Positions 29,076 through 39,199 of a stretch of 64,000 nt of DNA are shown here, in pieces. The DNA is from Paraburkholderia sp. UYCP14C (GTDB lineage Bacteria; Pseudomonadota; Gammaproteobacteria; Burkholderiales; Burkholderiaceae), in contig NZ_SELS01000037.1 of the NCBI RefSeq assembly GCF_004197395.1, positions 20,291 through 84,290 on the forward strand, written 5' to 3'. The notes beneath the pieces were generated by a model. That model ran no database searches and was not told the origin of the DNA. It was given only the letters and a program-made list of their open reading frames with translations. Every line of letters starts with the position of its first letter. Positions within the stretch are counted from its first letter, which is position 1. The position numbers were made by a program, and so were the translations under genes.

Positions 29076-30455
29076 ATGGCCACTGACTTCGCCCCCTTCC
29101 CGCCGCTTGCCCAGCTCGCCGCCGATCTCGCCGCCGGCCGCACCACCAGCCGCGCGCTCGTCGAAACCGCGCTCGGCCGGATCGCCGATCCGGCCGGCCA
29201 GGGCACCGCCGTCTTCATGCACGTCGACGCCGACTCCGCGCGTGCTGCCGCCGACGCGCACGACCGGCTGCGCGCGGCCGGCACGGTGCTGTCGCCGCTC
29301 GCCGGGATTCCGGTGTCGGTCAAGGATCTGTTCGACATCGAAGGCCAGCCGACCCGCGCGGGCTCCATCGCGCTCGCCGACGCGCCCGCCGCGAAGGCCG
29401 ATGCGGTTGCGGTCGCGCGTCTGAAGCGGGCCGGCGCCGTGATCGTCGGGCGGACCAACATGAGCGAGTTCGCGTTTTCGGGGCTCGGCCTGAATCCGCA
29501 CTACGGCCATCCGCTGTCTCCGTACCGGCGCGGCGCGAAGGGCGACGAGCGGGTTTCGGGCGGCTCGTCGTCGGGCGCGGCGGCCTCGGTCGCCGACGGC
29601 ATGGCCGCGGTCGCGCTCGGCACCGACACCGGCGGCTCGATCCGCATTCCGGCCGCGCTGTGCGGGCTGACCGGCTTCAAGCCGACCGCCGCGCGCATTC
29701 CGAAGCAGGGCGGCGTGCCGCTGTCGCCGACGCTCGATTCGTTCGGGCCGATCGGCGTGTCGGTCGCGTGCTGCGCGCTGGTCGACCGGATGCTCGCCGG
29801 GCTCGAGCCGCGCATCCCGGCCGCGCGGCCGCTCGAGGGCGTGCGCCTCGGCGTGCTGACCAACTTCGTGACCGACGGTGTCGAGCCCGAAGTCGCAAGC
29901 GCGATCGATACCGCGCTCAAGCATCTGGAGGCGGCCGGCGCGATCGTCAGCGAAGTGCGCTTCGCGCCGCTCGACCGTCTGCCGCAGATCAACCGCTTCG
30001 GCTTTTCGCCGATCGAGGCGTATGCGTGGCATCGTCCGCTGCTCGACAAGCATCGCGAGCAATACGATCCGCGCGTGCTCGTGCGCATCATGAAGGGGCA
30101 GCCGGCCAGCGCGGTCGACTATCTGGACCTGCTCGCCGAGCGCGAAGCCATGCTCGATGAAGCCGCACGCACGCTGTGGCAGCGTTTCGACGCGGTCGTC
30201 GCGCCGACGGTGCCGGTCGTGCCGCCGCGTCTGGCCGACCTGGTCGACGACGACGACGCGTTTGGCCGCACCAACGCGCTGATCCTGCGCAATCCGAGCG
30301 CGTTCAACTTCCTCGACAGCTGCGCGCTGTCGCTGCCGTGCCATCTGCGCGGCGACGCGCCGGTCGGCCTGATGCTCGCGGGCGCGCCGTACGCCGACGA
30401 CGCGCTGCTCGCGATCGGCCGAGGGGCCGAGGCGGTGCTGAACGCGATCCGGTAA
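29076..30455 (+). CDS. Amidase signature family hydrolase
   Basis: Ser-cisSer-Lys amidase of 459 residues hydrolysing a small amide. Catalytic lysine lies in VSVKDLFDIEG, the cis-Ser in SGGSSSGAAASVA and the nucleophilic Ser in GTDTGGSIRIPAALCG. It resembles the GatA/AtzF-like group, but no gatB/gatC is nearby and the C-terminus is shorter than GatA, so a general catabolic amidase is most likely. The frame is open 93 codons further upstream into the antiporter spacer; the ATG at 29076 begins the family-like region. A TACAAT element at 28990-28995 is a possible -10. Confidence 0.85.
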   Translation: MATDFAPFPPLAQLAADLAAGRTTSRALVETALGRIADPAGQGTAVFMHVDADSARAAADAHDRLRAAGTVLSPLAGIPVSVKDLFDIEGQPTRAGSIALADAPAAKADAVAVARLKRAGAVIVGRTNMSEFAFSGLGLNPHYGHPLSPYRRGAKGDERVSGGSSSGAAASVADGMAAVALGTDTGGSIRIPAALCGLTGFKPTAARIPKQGGVPLSPTLDSFGPIGVSVACCALVDRMLAGLEPRIPAARPLEGVRLGVLTNFVTDGVEPEVASAIDTALKHLEAAGAIVSEVRFAPLDRLPQINRFGFSPIEAYAWHRPLLDKHREQYDPRVLVRIMKGQPASAVDYLDLLAEREAMLDEAARTLWQRFDAVVAPTVPVVPPRLADLVDDDDAFGRTNALILRNPSAFNFLDSCALSLPCHLRGDAPVGLMLAGAPYADDALLAIGRGAEAVLNAIR

Positions 30456-30599
30456 AGCGCGGCGCGGGCCGCTGGCCGGCTGCAACGGCAGCGGCACCGC
30501 CACCGGCCGCGCCAATCGTCAGGCCATAAACGTCACGGCGGGGGTTCGCGCTAGAATCGCGGGCACCCGCCCTTTCGTCTCCAGACCAATCGAAGATCC

Positions 30600-31109
30600 A
30601 TGAATAACGACTCCGCGATGCTGCGCCGCGAGCGCACCCTGCTGGTTCTGCTCGGCCTGATCTGCGTCGCCCTCGTGGGCGGTGCGTTGTACCTGCAATT
30701 CGGCCTGCGCGAAGACCCGTGCCCGCTGTGCATCATCCAGCGCTATTTCTTCCTGCTGATCGCGATCTTCGCGTTCCTCGGCGCGCGCTTCCGGAACTGG
30801 CGCGGCGTGCGCCTGCTCGAAGTGATGGCGGCGCTGTCGGCGCTCGCTGGCATCGCGACCGCGGGGCGGCATGTGTACATCCAGGCGAATCCCGGCTTCA
30901 GCTGCGGCTTCGACGCGCTGCAGCCGGTGGTCGACAGCCTGCCCCCCGCGCACTGGCTGCCGAGCGTGTTCAAGGTCGCGGGCCTGTGCGAAACCGCATA
31001 TCCGCCGATTCTCGGGCTGACGCTGCCGATGTGGTCGGGCGTCGCGTTCATCGTCGCGTTCGTCGCGCTGGTGCTGAGCCTGGTGCGCAATCGCCGTCGG
31101 GTTTCCTGA
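30600..31109 (+). CDS. dsbB: Disulfide bond formation protein B
   Basis: Inner-membrane quinone reductase that reoxidises DsbA. The 169 residues have four membrane helices and the two periplasmic cysteine pairs: C41-P-L-C44 in the first loop, and C102 with C130 in the second. Arg of IIQRYFF after CPLC matches the quinone-binding arginine of DsbB. Full family length. A TAGAAT at 30552-30557 is a candidate -10. Confidence 0.93.
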   Translation: MNNDSAMLRRERTLLVLLGLICVALVGGALYLQFGLREDPCPLCIIQRYFFLLIAIFAFLGARFRNWRGVRLLEVMAALSALAGIATAGRHVYIQANPGFSCGFDALQPVVDSLPPAHWLPSVFKVAGLCETAYPPILGLTLPMWSGVAFIVAFVALVLSLVRNRRRVS

Positions 31110-31200
31110 CGGCGGCGAAACCTGGTCGAGCGAGCCTCGAACGCCGTTCGAAACGCCGAACTCGCCGCCAGCGCGCTTGCCGATCCGCATCGCCAAACAC

Positions 31201-31248
31201 GCCGGACTTCGTGTTGCCCATGCCGGGCCAACGAAGTCCGGCGTTTTT
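31201..31248 (+). terminator. Intrinsic terminator after dsbB
   Basis: A 12-bp outer stem GCCGGACTTCGT / ACGAAGTCCGGC, with additional pairing in the loop (GCCC/GGGC), is followed by GTTTTTT. Confidence 0.88.
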
Positions 31249-31495
31249 TCTGCGCGACGCTCTCAGCCCGCACGCCCTTCCCGTCGTTTCCCGCCACGCG
31301 CACGCAACTTCTCGCTGCCGCGCGACTCGTACCAGGATCATGACCGTCGCCGCATGAGCTTCATGCGACGCGGGAAATATTTTCGGGCCGGGGTAGTGCT
31401 ATCTTCGGGTATGGATGGCGATCTACGTGCGCGAGGCCGGCTTTTTCGACCCCCTGCGTAACGCGCGCCCGGTCCGCACTGTCTTCCGACTCGCC
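31249..31495. other. Spacer upstream of xdhA
   Basis: Between the dsbB terminator and xdhA. It contains a compact hairpin CGCATGA / TCATGCG with a 3-nt loop (31351-31367) and, 30 bp later, TG-C-TATCTT (31397-31405), a possible extended -10. No gene is recognised. Confidence 0.4.
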
Positions 31496-33034
31496 ATGAC
31501 AACGCAAACCATCCGCTTCTACCACCAGGGGTCCGTCCGCGAGGTCGCGGACGTCCCGGCGACGCGCACCGTGCTGCAGCACCTGCGCGAGGACCTGCGC
31601 TGCACCGGCACCAAGGAAGGCTGCGCGGAAGGCGACTGCGGCGCGTGCACGGTCGTGATCGGCGAACTCGACGCGCGCGGCGCCCTCGCCCTGAAGGCGG
31701 TCAACGCCTGCATCCAGTTCCTGCCGACGCTCGACGGCCGCGCCCTCTTCACCGTCGAAGACCTGCACGCCGCCAACGGCGCGCTGCATCCGGTGCAGCA
31801 GGCGCTGGTCGACTGCCACGGTTCGCAATGCGGCTTCTGCACGCCCGGCTTCGTGATGTCGATGTGGGCCCTCTACGAAAACCAGCCCGCCGGCGCCGGC
31901 CTGCCGACCCGCGACGAAATCGACGCCGCGCTGTCCGGCAATCTGTGCCGCTGCACCGGCTACCGGCCGATCATCGATGCCGCGCAGAAGATGTTCGACT
32001 ACGCGCAGCATCCGCGTGTCACGCTCGACCGCGACGCGATCGCGGCCACGCTGCGCACGCTGCAACGTAAAGACACGTTCGAATACAGCGCGCCCGACAT
32101 CCGCGGCGCCGCGTTCGGCTCGCCGACCTTCCACGCCCCGCTCACGCTCGACGCGTTCGCGTCGCTGCGCGCACAGCATCCGGACGCGCGCATCGTCGCG
32201 GGCAGCACCGACGTCGGCTTGTGGGTCACCAAGCAGTTCCGCGATCTCGGCGACCTGCTTTACATCGGCAACGTCGCCGAGTTGAAGACGATCGCGCGCG
32301 ACGCGCAGACGCTGACCATCGGCGCGGCGGTCACGCTCGAAGACGCGTACGCGGCGCTCACCGCCGACTACCCCGAGCTCGCCGAACTGTGGACGCGCTT
32401 CGCATCGCTGCCGATCCGCAATGCGGGCACGCTCGGCGGCAATGTCGCGAACGGCTCGCCGATCGGCGATTCGATGCCGGCCCTGCTCGCGCTCGGCGCC
32501 GAGGTCGAACTGCGCCGCGATCGCACGACCCGCACGCTGCCGCTCGACGCGTTCTACCTCGGCTATCAGAAGACCGCGCTCGCGCCCGGCGAATTCGTCG
32601 GCGCGCTGCGCGTGCCGCGCCCGGTCGGCGCGCTGCGGTTTCGCACCTACAAGGTCGCGAAGCGTTACGACCAGGACATCTCGGCGGTGTGCGCGGCGTT
32701 CGCGCTGCACGTCGCGGCAGACGGCACGATCCGCGCGGCGCGCGTCGCGTTCGGCGGCATGGCGGCAACACCGAAGCGCGCCGCCCACACCGAAGCCGTG
32801 CTCAACGACGCGGCGTGGACCGAAGAGACCGCCCGTCGCGCGATGGACGCGCTCGCCGCCGATTACCAGCCGCTCACCGACATGCGCGCGTCGAGCGCCT
32901 ATCGGCTGAAGGTCGCACGCAATCTGCTGTGGCGCTTCTACCTCGAAACGCGCGACGACGCGCCGCTCGCGCTGTGCGACGTCAACGCCTTCGCGTTCGA
33001 AGCGGGCGCAGCCGTCGCGAAGGAGTCGCCGTAA
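31496..33034 (+). CDS. xdhA: Xanthine dehydrogenase small subunit (FeS/FAD)
   Basis: Electron-transfer subunit of the molybdenum hydroxylase that oxidises hypoxanthine to xanthine and urate. The 512 residues contain a plant-type [2Fe-2S] domain with C-x4-C-x2-C (GCAEGDCGAC, about 41-50), the second [2Fe-2S] domain with CGFCTPG and CRCTGYRP (about 115-160), an FAD-binding domain (about 205-375, with SLPIRNAGTLGGNVANGSP) and the CO-dehydrogenase flavoprotein C-terminal domain. The start at 31496 fits the family; an in-frame ATG at 31415 adds 27 non-family residues. Its TAA overlaps the xdhB ATG by one base. Confidence 0.94.
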   Translation: MTTQTIRFYHQGSVREVADVPATRTVLQHLREDLRCTGTKEGCAEGDCGACTVVIGELDARGALALKAVNACIQFLPTLDGRALFTVEDLHAANGALHPVQQALVDCHGSQCGFCTPGFVMSMWALYENQPAGAGLPTRDEIDAALSGNLCRCTGYRPIIDAAQKMFDYAQHPRVTLDRDAIAATLRTLQRKDTFEYSAPDIRGAAFGSPTFHAPLTLDAFASLRAQHPDARIVAGSTDVGLWVTKQFRDLGDLLYIGNVAELKTIARDAQTLTIGAAVTLEDAYAALTADYPELAELWTRFASLPIRNAGTLGGNVANGSPIGDSMPALLALGAEVELRRDRTTRTLPLDAFYLGYQKTALAPGEFVGALRVPRPVGALRFRTYKVAKRYDQDISAVCAAFALHVAADGTIRAARVAFGGMAATPKRAAHTEAVLNDAAWTEETARRAMDALAADYQPLTDMRASSAYRLKVARNLLWRFYLETRDDAPLALCDVNAFAFEAGAAVAKESP

Positions 33035-35526
33035 TGAACCGGACCGATGCCTTTATCGAACGCGCGGCCGAGCGTGCCGAGCAACGCGACGCGGGGCCGA
33101 ACGATGCCGCCGGCGGCGCGTCGATCGGCGTGCCGCTGCCGCACGAATCCGCCGCGCTGCACGTGAGCGGCGAAGCGACCTACACCGACGACATCGCCGA
33201 GCTGCACGGCACGCTGCACGCGGCGCTCGGTCTGTCGCGCCATGCGCACGCGCGCATCGTGTCGATGGATCTCGACGCGGTCAGAAACGCGCCCGGCGTG
33301 CTCGCGGTGCTGAGCGCCGACGATATCCCCGGCGAAAACAATTGCGGCCCGGTGCTGCACGACGATCCGATCCTCGCCGACGGCGAAGTGCTGTACCTCG
33401 GCCAGCCGGTCTTCGCGGTGATCGCCGAAACTCACGAGCTCGCACGCCGCGCGGCCGCGCTCGCGAAAAGCGACGACGTGATCCGCTACGAGCCGCTCGA
33501 CGCGATCCTCACCGCCACCGAAGCAAAAGCCGCGAAACAGTTCGTGCTGCCGCCGCTGCATCTGCGGCGCGGCGACCCGGACGCGAAGATCGCCGCCGCG
33601 CCGCACCGGCTCGCCGGCAGGTTCGAGGTCGGCGGCCAGGAGCAGTTCTATCTCGAAGGCCAGATCGCTTACGCGGTGCCGAAGGAGATGGACGGCATGC
33701 TCGTCTACAGTTCGACGCAGCATCCGAGCGAGATGCAGCAGGTCGTCGCGCATATGCTCGACTGGCCCGCGCATAGCGTCGTGTGCGAATGCCGGCGCAT
33801 GGGCGGCGGCTTCGGCGGCAAGGAATCGCAGTCGGCGCTGTTCGCGTGCGTGGCCGCGCTCGCCGCGCAGTCCTTGCGTCGGCCGGTCAAGCTGCGCGCC
33901 GATCGCGACGACGACTTCCTGATCACCGGCAAGCGCCACGACGCGGTCTACGAATACGAGGCGGGCTTCGACGACCAGGGGCGCCTGCTTGGCGTGCGCG
34001 TCGAAATCGCCTTGCGCGCCGGCTATTCCGCGGATCTGTCCGGCGCGGTCGCGACGCGCGCGGTGTGCCACTTCGACAACGCGTATTACCTGTCCGACGT
34101 CGATATCGTCGCGCTGTGCTGCAAGACGAATACGCAGTCGAACACCGCGTTTCGCGGCTTCGGCGGACCGCAGGGCGCGCTCGTGATGGAAGTGCTGCTC
34201 GACGACATCGCTCGCGAGTTGCGGCTCGATCCGCTCGACGTGCGGCTCGCGAATTACTACGGTATCGGCGAACGCGATACGACGCCGTACGGACAGCGCG
34301 TCGAAGACAACGTCATCGCGCCGCTGACCGACACGCTGCTCGATTCGAGCGACTACCGTGCGCGTCGCGCGGCGCTTGCCGAATTCAATGCGAAGAGTCC
34401 CGTGCTCAAACGCGGCCTCGCGTTTTCGCCGGTCAAGTTCGGCATCTCGTTCAACGTGCCGTTCCTGAATCAGGCCGGCGCGCTCGTGCACGTGTACAAG
34501 GACGGCTCCGTGCTCGTCAATCACGGCGGCACCGAGATGGGCCAGGGGCTCAATACGAAAGTCGCGCAGGTGGTCGCGAATCAGTTCGGCTTGCCGTTAT
34601 CGCGCGTGCGGGTGACCGCCACCGACACCTCGAAAATCGCCAACACGTCGGCGACCGCGGCCTCGACCGGCAGCGACCTGAACGGCATGGCGGCCGAAGC
34701 CGCCGCGCAGACGATCCGCGCACGCCTGGCCGAACTCGCGGCGCGCCAGCTCGGCGGCGACGCCAACGACGTGGAATTCGCGCGCGGCAGCGTATCGGTA
34801 AACGGCGGCGCGCTGCCGTTCGAACAGCTCGTCAACGCGGCGTATCTGGCGCGCGTGCAGCTGTGGTCGGACGGCTTCTACGCGACGCCGAAGGTGCATT
34901 GGGATGCGAAGACGCTGACCGGTCATCCGTTCTATTACTTCGCGTATGGCGCGGCGGTGTCGGAGGTCGTCGTCGATACGCTGACCGGCGAGTGGAAGCT
35001 CGTGCGCGCGGACGTGTTGCACGACGCCGGCCAGTCGATCAATCCGGCGATCGATCTCGGCCAGATCGAAGGCGGCTTCATTCAGGGCATGGGCTGGCTC
35101 ACCACCGAAGAGCTGTGGTGGAACCGTGACGGCCGCCTGATGACGCACGCGCCGTCGACCTACAAGATTCCCGCGGTCAGCGACACGCCGGCCGCGTTCC
35201 ACGTGCGGCTCTACGACAACAGCAATGCCGAGCCGACCGTGTTCCGCTCGAAGGCCGTCGGCGAGCCGCCGTTATTGCTGCCGTTCTCGGCGTTTCTGGC
35301 GATTCGCGACGCGATCGCGGCCGCGCTGCCGGGCGCGCAACATGCTCCGCCATTGCGCGCGCCGGCGACACCCGAAGCGATACTCGACGCGCTGGACGCG
35401 CTGAATGCCGCGAATGCGATGCACGACGCCGGGCCGCCCCAACCCGCAGCGCACCCCGAACCCGCCGCGCCGACAGCTGACGCGGCCCCCCACGGAGAAT
35501 CGCCGGATGCAAGCCTGGCTCACTGA
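33034..35526 (+). CDS. xdhB: Xanthine dehydrogenase large subunit (molybdopterin)
   Basis: Catalytic subunit carrying the Mo-pterin site. The 830 residues show the a/b hammerhead domain (about 30-145), the pterin-binding MGGGFGGKES, the FRGFGGPQG segment, the GGTEMGQGLNTK loop and the catalytic glutamate in VGEPPLLLPFS near residue 750. The last about 50 residues form a Pro/Ala-rich tail. Translation is coupled to xdhA by a TAATG overlap, and its 3' end overlaps xdhC by 20 nt. Confidence 0.95.
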   Translation: MNRTDAFIERAAERAEQRDAGPNDAAGGASIGVPLPHESAALHVSGEATYTDDIAELHGTLHAALGLSRHAHARIVSMDLDAVRNAPGVLAVLSADDIPGENNCGPVLHDDPILADGEVLYLGQPVFAVIAETHELARRAAALAKSDDVIRYEPLDAILTATEAKAAKQFVLPPLHLRRGDPDAKIAAAPHRLAGRFEVGGQEQFYLEGQIAYAVPKEMDGMLVYSSTQHPSEMQQVVAHMLDWPAHSVVCECRRMGGGFGGKESQSALFACVAALAAQSLRRPVKLRADRDDDFLITGKRHDAVYEYEAGFDDQGRLLGVRVEIALRAGYSADLSGAVATRAVCHFDNAYYLSDVDIVALCCKTNTQSNTAFRGFGGPQGALVMEVLLDDIARELRLDPLDVRLANYYGIGERDTTPYGQRVEDNVIAPLTDTLLDSSDYRARRAALAEFNAKSPVLKRGLAFSPVKFGISFNVPFLNQAGALVHVYKDGSVLVNHGGTEMGQGLNTKVAQVVANQFGLPLSRVRVTATDTSKIANTSATAASTGSDLNGMAAEAAAQTIRARLAELAARQLGGDANDVEFARGSVSVNGGALPFEQLVNAAYLARVQLWSDGFYATPKVHWDAKTLTGHPFYYFAYGAAVSEVVVDTLTGEWKLVRADVLHDAGQSINPAIDLGQIEGGFIQGMGWLTTEELWWNRDGRLMTHAPSTYKIPAVSDTPAAFHVRLYDNSNAEPTVFRSKAVGEPPLLLPFSAFLAIRDAIAAALPGAQHAPPLRAPATPEAILDALDALNAANAMHDAGPPQPAAHPEPAAPTADAAPHGESPDASLAH

Positions 35527-36523
35527 CCTGCAACATCTGCTCGCGCATGGCGACGCCGCGGTGCTGGTGACGGTCGCGCGCGTCGAAGGTTCGGCGCCGC
35601 GCGAAGCCGGCACGAAGATGATCGTCACGCGCGAGGCGGCCAGGCATACGATCGGTGGCGGCCACCTCGAGTGGAAGGCGATCGAGACCGCGCGCCAGGT
35701 GTTGCGCGACGGTATGCGCGCACCGCACATGCGGCGGCTCGAACGCTTCGCGTTGGGGCCGAGCCTCGGCCAGTGCTGCGGCGGCGCGGTGATTCTCGCG
35801 TTCGAGCGGCTCGACGTCGGCGATCTCGGCTGGCTCGCGTCGCTCGCCAAGCGTCTCGCGGCGGGTCAATCGACGGTGCGTAGCGTATCATTCGGCCCCG
35901 CGCCGGATGCGGTGATGCTGTCCGAGCCCGAGCCCGGCATCGACGGCGCCGACTGCCTGCTGTGGGACGGCGCGGGTTTCGACGACAGCAGCGCGCTGTT
36001 GACCGAAACGATCGCGCCGGGCGAATTCGCCGTCGTGCTGTTCGGTGCCGGTCACGTCGGCGCGGCGCTCGTGCGCGTGCTCGCGACGCTGCCTTGCACG
36101 GTGCGCTGGGTCGACGAGCGCGACGCGCAGTTTCCCGCGCTCGATGCGCTGCACGCGCCGAACGTGACGATCGACGCGAACGACGCCCCCGACGAAGCGA
36201 TCGACCAGGCCGCGCCGAACACGTACTTCGTCGTGATGACGCACAACCACGCGCGCGATCTCGAGCTGGCCGAGCGCATCCTGCGGCGCGGCGACTTCGC
36301 ATTCTTCGGCATGATCGGCTCGCACACCAAGCGCAAGCAGTTCGAGCATCGGCTCGCGGCGCGCGGTCTCGATCCGGCGCGGATCGCGCGGATGAAGTGT
36401 CCGCTCGGCGTCGACGGCATCGTCGACAAATCGCCCGAGGTCATCGCGATCTCGGCGGCCGCGCAGGTGCTACAGGCCGTCGAGGCGAACGCGGGCGCGC
36501 ACCACGCGACCCAGGCGGTTTGA
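35507..36523 (+). CDS. xdhC: Xanthine dehydrogenase accessory protein
   Basis: Chaperone that binds Mo-cofactor and inserts the sulfurated form into XdhB. The 338 residues combine an XdhC/CoxI N-terminal domain (GSAPREAGTKMIV, TIGGGHLEWKAI, LGQCCGGAV) with a C-terminal Rossmann-like domain (VVLFGAGHVGAALVRVL near 180). The ATG at 35507 lies inside the xdhB end and has GGAG 9 nt upstream. Confidence 0.93.
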   Translation: MQAWLTDLQHLLAHGDAAVLVTVARVEGSAPREAGTKMIVTREAARHTIGGGHLEWKAIETARQVLRDGMRAPHMRRLERFALGPSLGQCCGGAVILAFERLDVGDLGWLASLAKRLAAGQSTVRSVSFGPAPDAVMLSEPEPGIDGADCLLWDGAGFDDSSALLTETIAPGEFAVVLFGAGHVGAALVRVLATLPCTVRWVDERDAQFPALDALHAPNVTIDANDAPDEAIDQAAPNTYFVVMTHNHARDLELAERILRRGDFAFFGMIGSHTKRKQFEHRLAARGLDPARIARMKCPLGVDGIVDKSPEVIAISAAAQVLQAVEANAGAHHATQAV

Positions 36524-37612
<1,089 letters not shown>

Positions 37613-37767
37613 GCCACTGCGCCACTGGATTTCAAAAACTGACCGGCCTCGACGGGTGTCGGCGGCCAGCGGCTTCGCCTCGTTCGGGAAACGGCAACGA
37701 CCCGGACCGAGGCGCGGTGGCCGCTGCCTTCGCCGCCCAGATTTCAACATTCGGAGACAGCTTTTCC

Positions 37768-39150
37768 ATGACTGAATCGGCTCATACCGCGCCAGCGGCG
37801 CAAACGGCAAAAGCGGCGCAAACGGCATTCCGCGCGCAACTGCTGACCTTCAACGGCGATCCGGCACATGCGCCGAACGCCGCGGTGTTCTACGAGGACG
37901 GTCTGCTGATCGTCGAAGACGGCCGCGTCGTCGCGGCGGACGCCTATGCGGCGATCGCGGCGCGGCTCGCGCCCGGCACGCAGGTCGTGGACCGGCGCGA
38001 CAAGCTGATCGTGCCGGGCTTCATCGATACGCACATCCACTATCCGCAGACCGACATGATCGCGTCGCCGGCGCCGGGTTTGCTGCCGTGGCTCGACACC
38101 TACACGTTTCCGACCGAGCGCCGCTTCGCCGACATCGCGCACGCGCGCGACACCGCGAGCTTCTTCGTCGACGAACTGCTCGCCTGCGGCACCACGACCG
38201 CACTCGTGTACTGCACGGTGCACAAGGAATCCGCCGACGCCCTCTTCGCCGAGAGCGAAGCGCGCAATCTGCGCATGGTCGCGGGCAAGGTGCTGATGGA
38301 CCGCCACTGCCCCGAGTTCCTGCGCGACACCGCGCAATCGGGCTATGACGACAGCGCCGAGCTGATCGGCCGCTGGCACAATCGCGGCCGCCAGATGTAC
38401 GCGCTGACGCCGCGCTTCGCGCCGACTTCGACCGAAGCGCAGCTCGAAGCGTGCGGCGCGCTCGCGCAACAGCATCCGGACCTGTTCATCCAGAGCCACG
38501 TCGCGGAGAACACCGACGAAGTGAAATGGGTTGCGGATCTGTTCCCCGGCCACCGCAGCTATCTCGACATCTACGATCACTACGGCTTGCTGCGCCGTCG
38601 CGCGGTGTACGGCCATTGCATCTACCTCGATGACGAGGACCGCAAGCGCATGGCGCAAACCGGCGCGCTCGCGTCGCACTGCCCGACGTCGAACCTGTTC
38701 CTCGGCAGCGGCCTGTTCGACTTCGAGAAGGCCGACTCGGCCGGCATGCCCATCGCGCTTGCGACCGACGTCGGCGGCGGCACGTCGTTCTCGATGCTGC
38801 AGACGATGAACGAAGCGCACAAGGTCGCGCGCCTCGGCGGCCATCATCTGACGGCGACGCGGATGTTCTATCTCGCGACCGCGGGCGCGGCCGAAGCGCT
38901 CGATCTCGCCGACAAGGTCGGCACGCTGAGGGACGGCTCGGAAGCGGACTTCGTCGTGCTCGATCCGCAGGCGACGCCGCTGCTCGCGCGCCGCACCGCG
39001 CGGCGCGAATCGCTCGAGGAGTTGCTGTTCGCGTTCGCGCTGCTCGGCGACGATCGTGCGGTGTATGAGACGTACGCGGCCGGAAAGCGCGTGCATCGCC
39101 GCGACGATGCGCGCCAGCACGTGCCGGGGCGCGCGAAGATCGCGGCTTGA
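37768..39150 (+). CDS. guaD: Guanine deaminase
   Basis: Amidohydrolase converting guanine to xanthine. The 460 residues have the metal-binding PGFIDTHIHYPQTDM (about 89-103), CGTTTALVYCTVH, IQSHVAENTDEVKW, YGHCIYLDD and the aspartate motif ATDVGGGTSFSMLQTM (about 331-346), all GuaD hallmarks. A GGAGA element precedes the ATG at 37768. It closes the purine block xdhABC - adenine deaminase - guaD on the plus strand. Confidence 0.93.
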   Translation: MTESAHTAPAAQTAKAAQTAFRAQLLTFNGDPAHAPNAAVFYEDGLLIVEDGRVVAADAYAAIAARLAPGTQVVDRRDKLIVPGFIDTHIHYPQTDMIASPAPGLLPWLDTYTFPTERRFADIAHARDTASFFVDELLACGTTTALVYCTVHKESADALFAESEARNLRMVAGKVLMDRHCPEFLRDTAQSGYDDSAELIGRWHNRGRQMYALTPRFAPTSTEAQLEACGALAQQHPDLFIQSHVAENTDEVKWVADLFPGHRSYLDIYDHYGLLRRRAVYGHCIYLDDEDRKRMAQTGALASHCPTSNLFLGSGLFDFEKADSAGMPIALATDVGGGTSFSMLQTMNEAHKVARLGGHHLTATRMFYLATAGAAEALDLADKVGTLRDGSEADFVVLDPQATPLLARRTARRESLEELLFAFALLGDDRAVYETYAAGKRVHRRDDARQHVPGRAKIAA

Positions 39151-39194
39151 GCCTCGGCTTGAAGTTGCCTCTTGTTGCTGGCTCGGGCCGAGGC
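39151..39194. terminator. Long-loop hairpin between convergent operons
   Basis: GCCTCGGC (39151-39158) and GCCGAGGC (39187-39194) form a perfect 8-bp stem with a 28-nt loop in the 49-bp gap between guaD and the last gene of the aryl-polyene operon. No T-run is present, so its terminator role is tentative. Confidence 0.35.
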
Positions 39195-39199
39195 GCGCC

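Noticed and set aside
29076-30455. Glutamyl-tRNA amidotransferase GatA
   Set aside because: No gatB or gatC nearby and the protein is shorter in the C-terminal region; a stand-alone amidase fits better.
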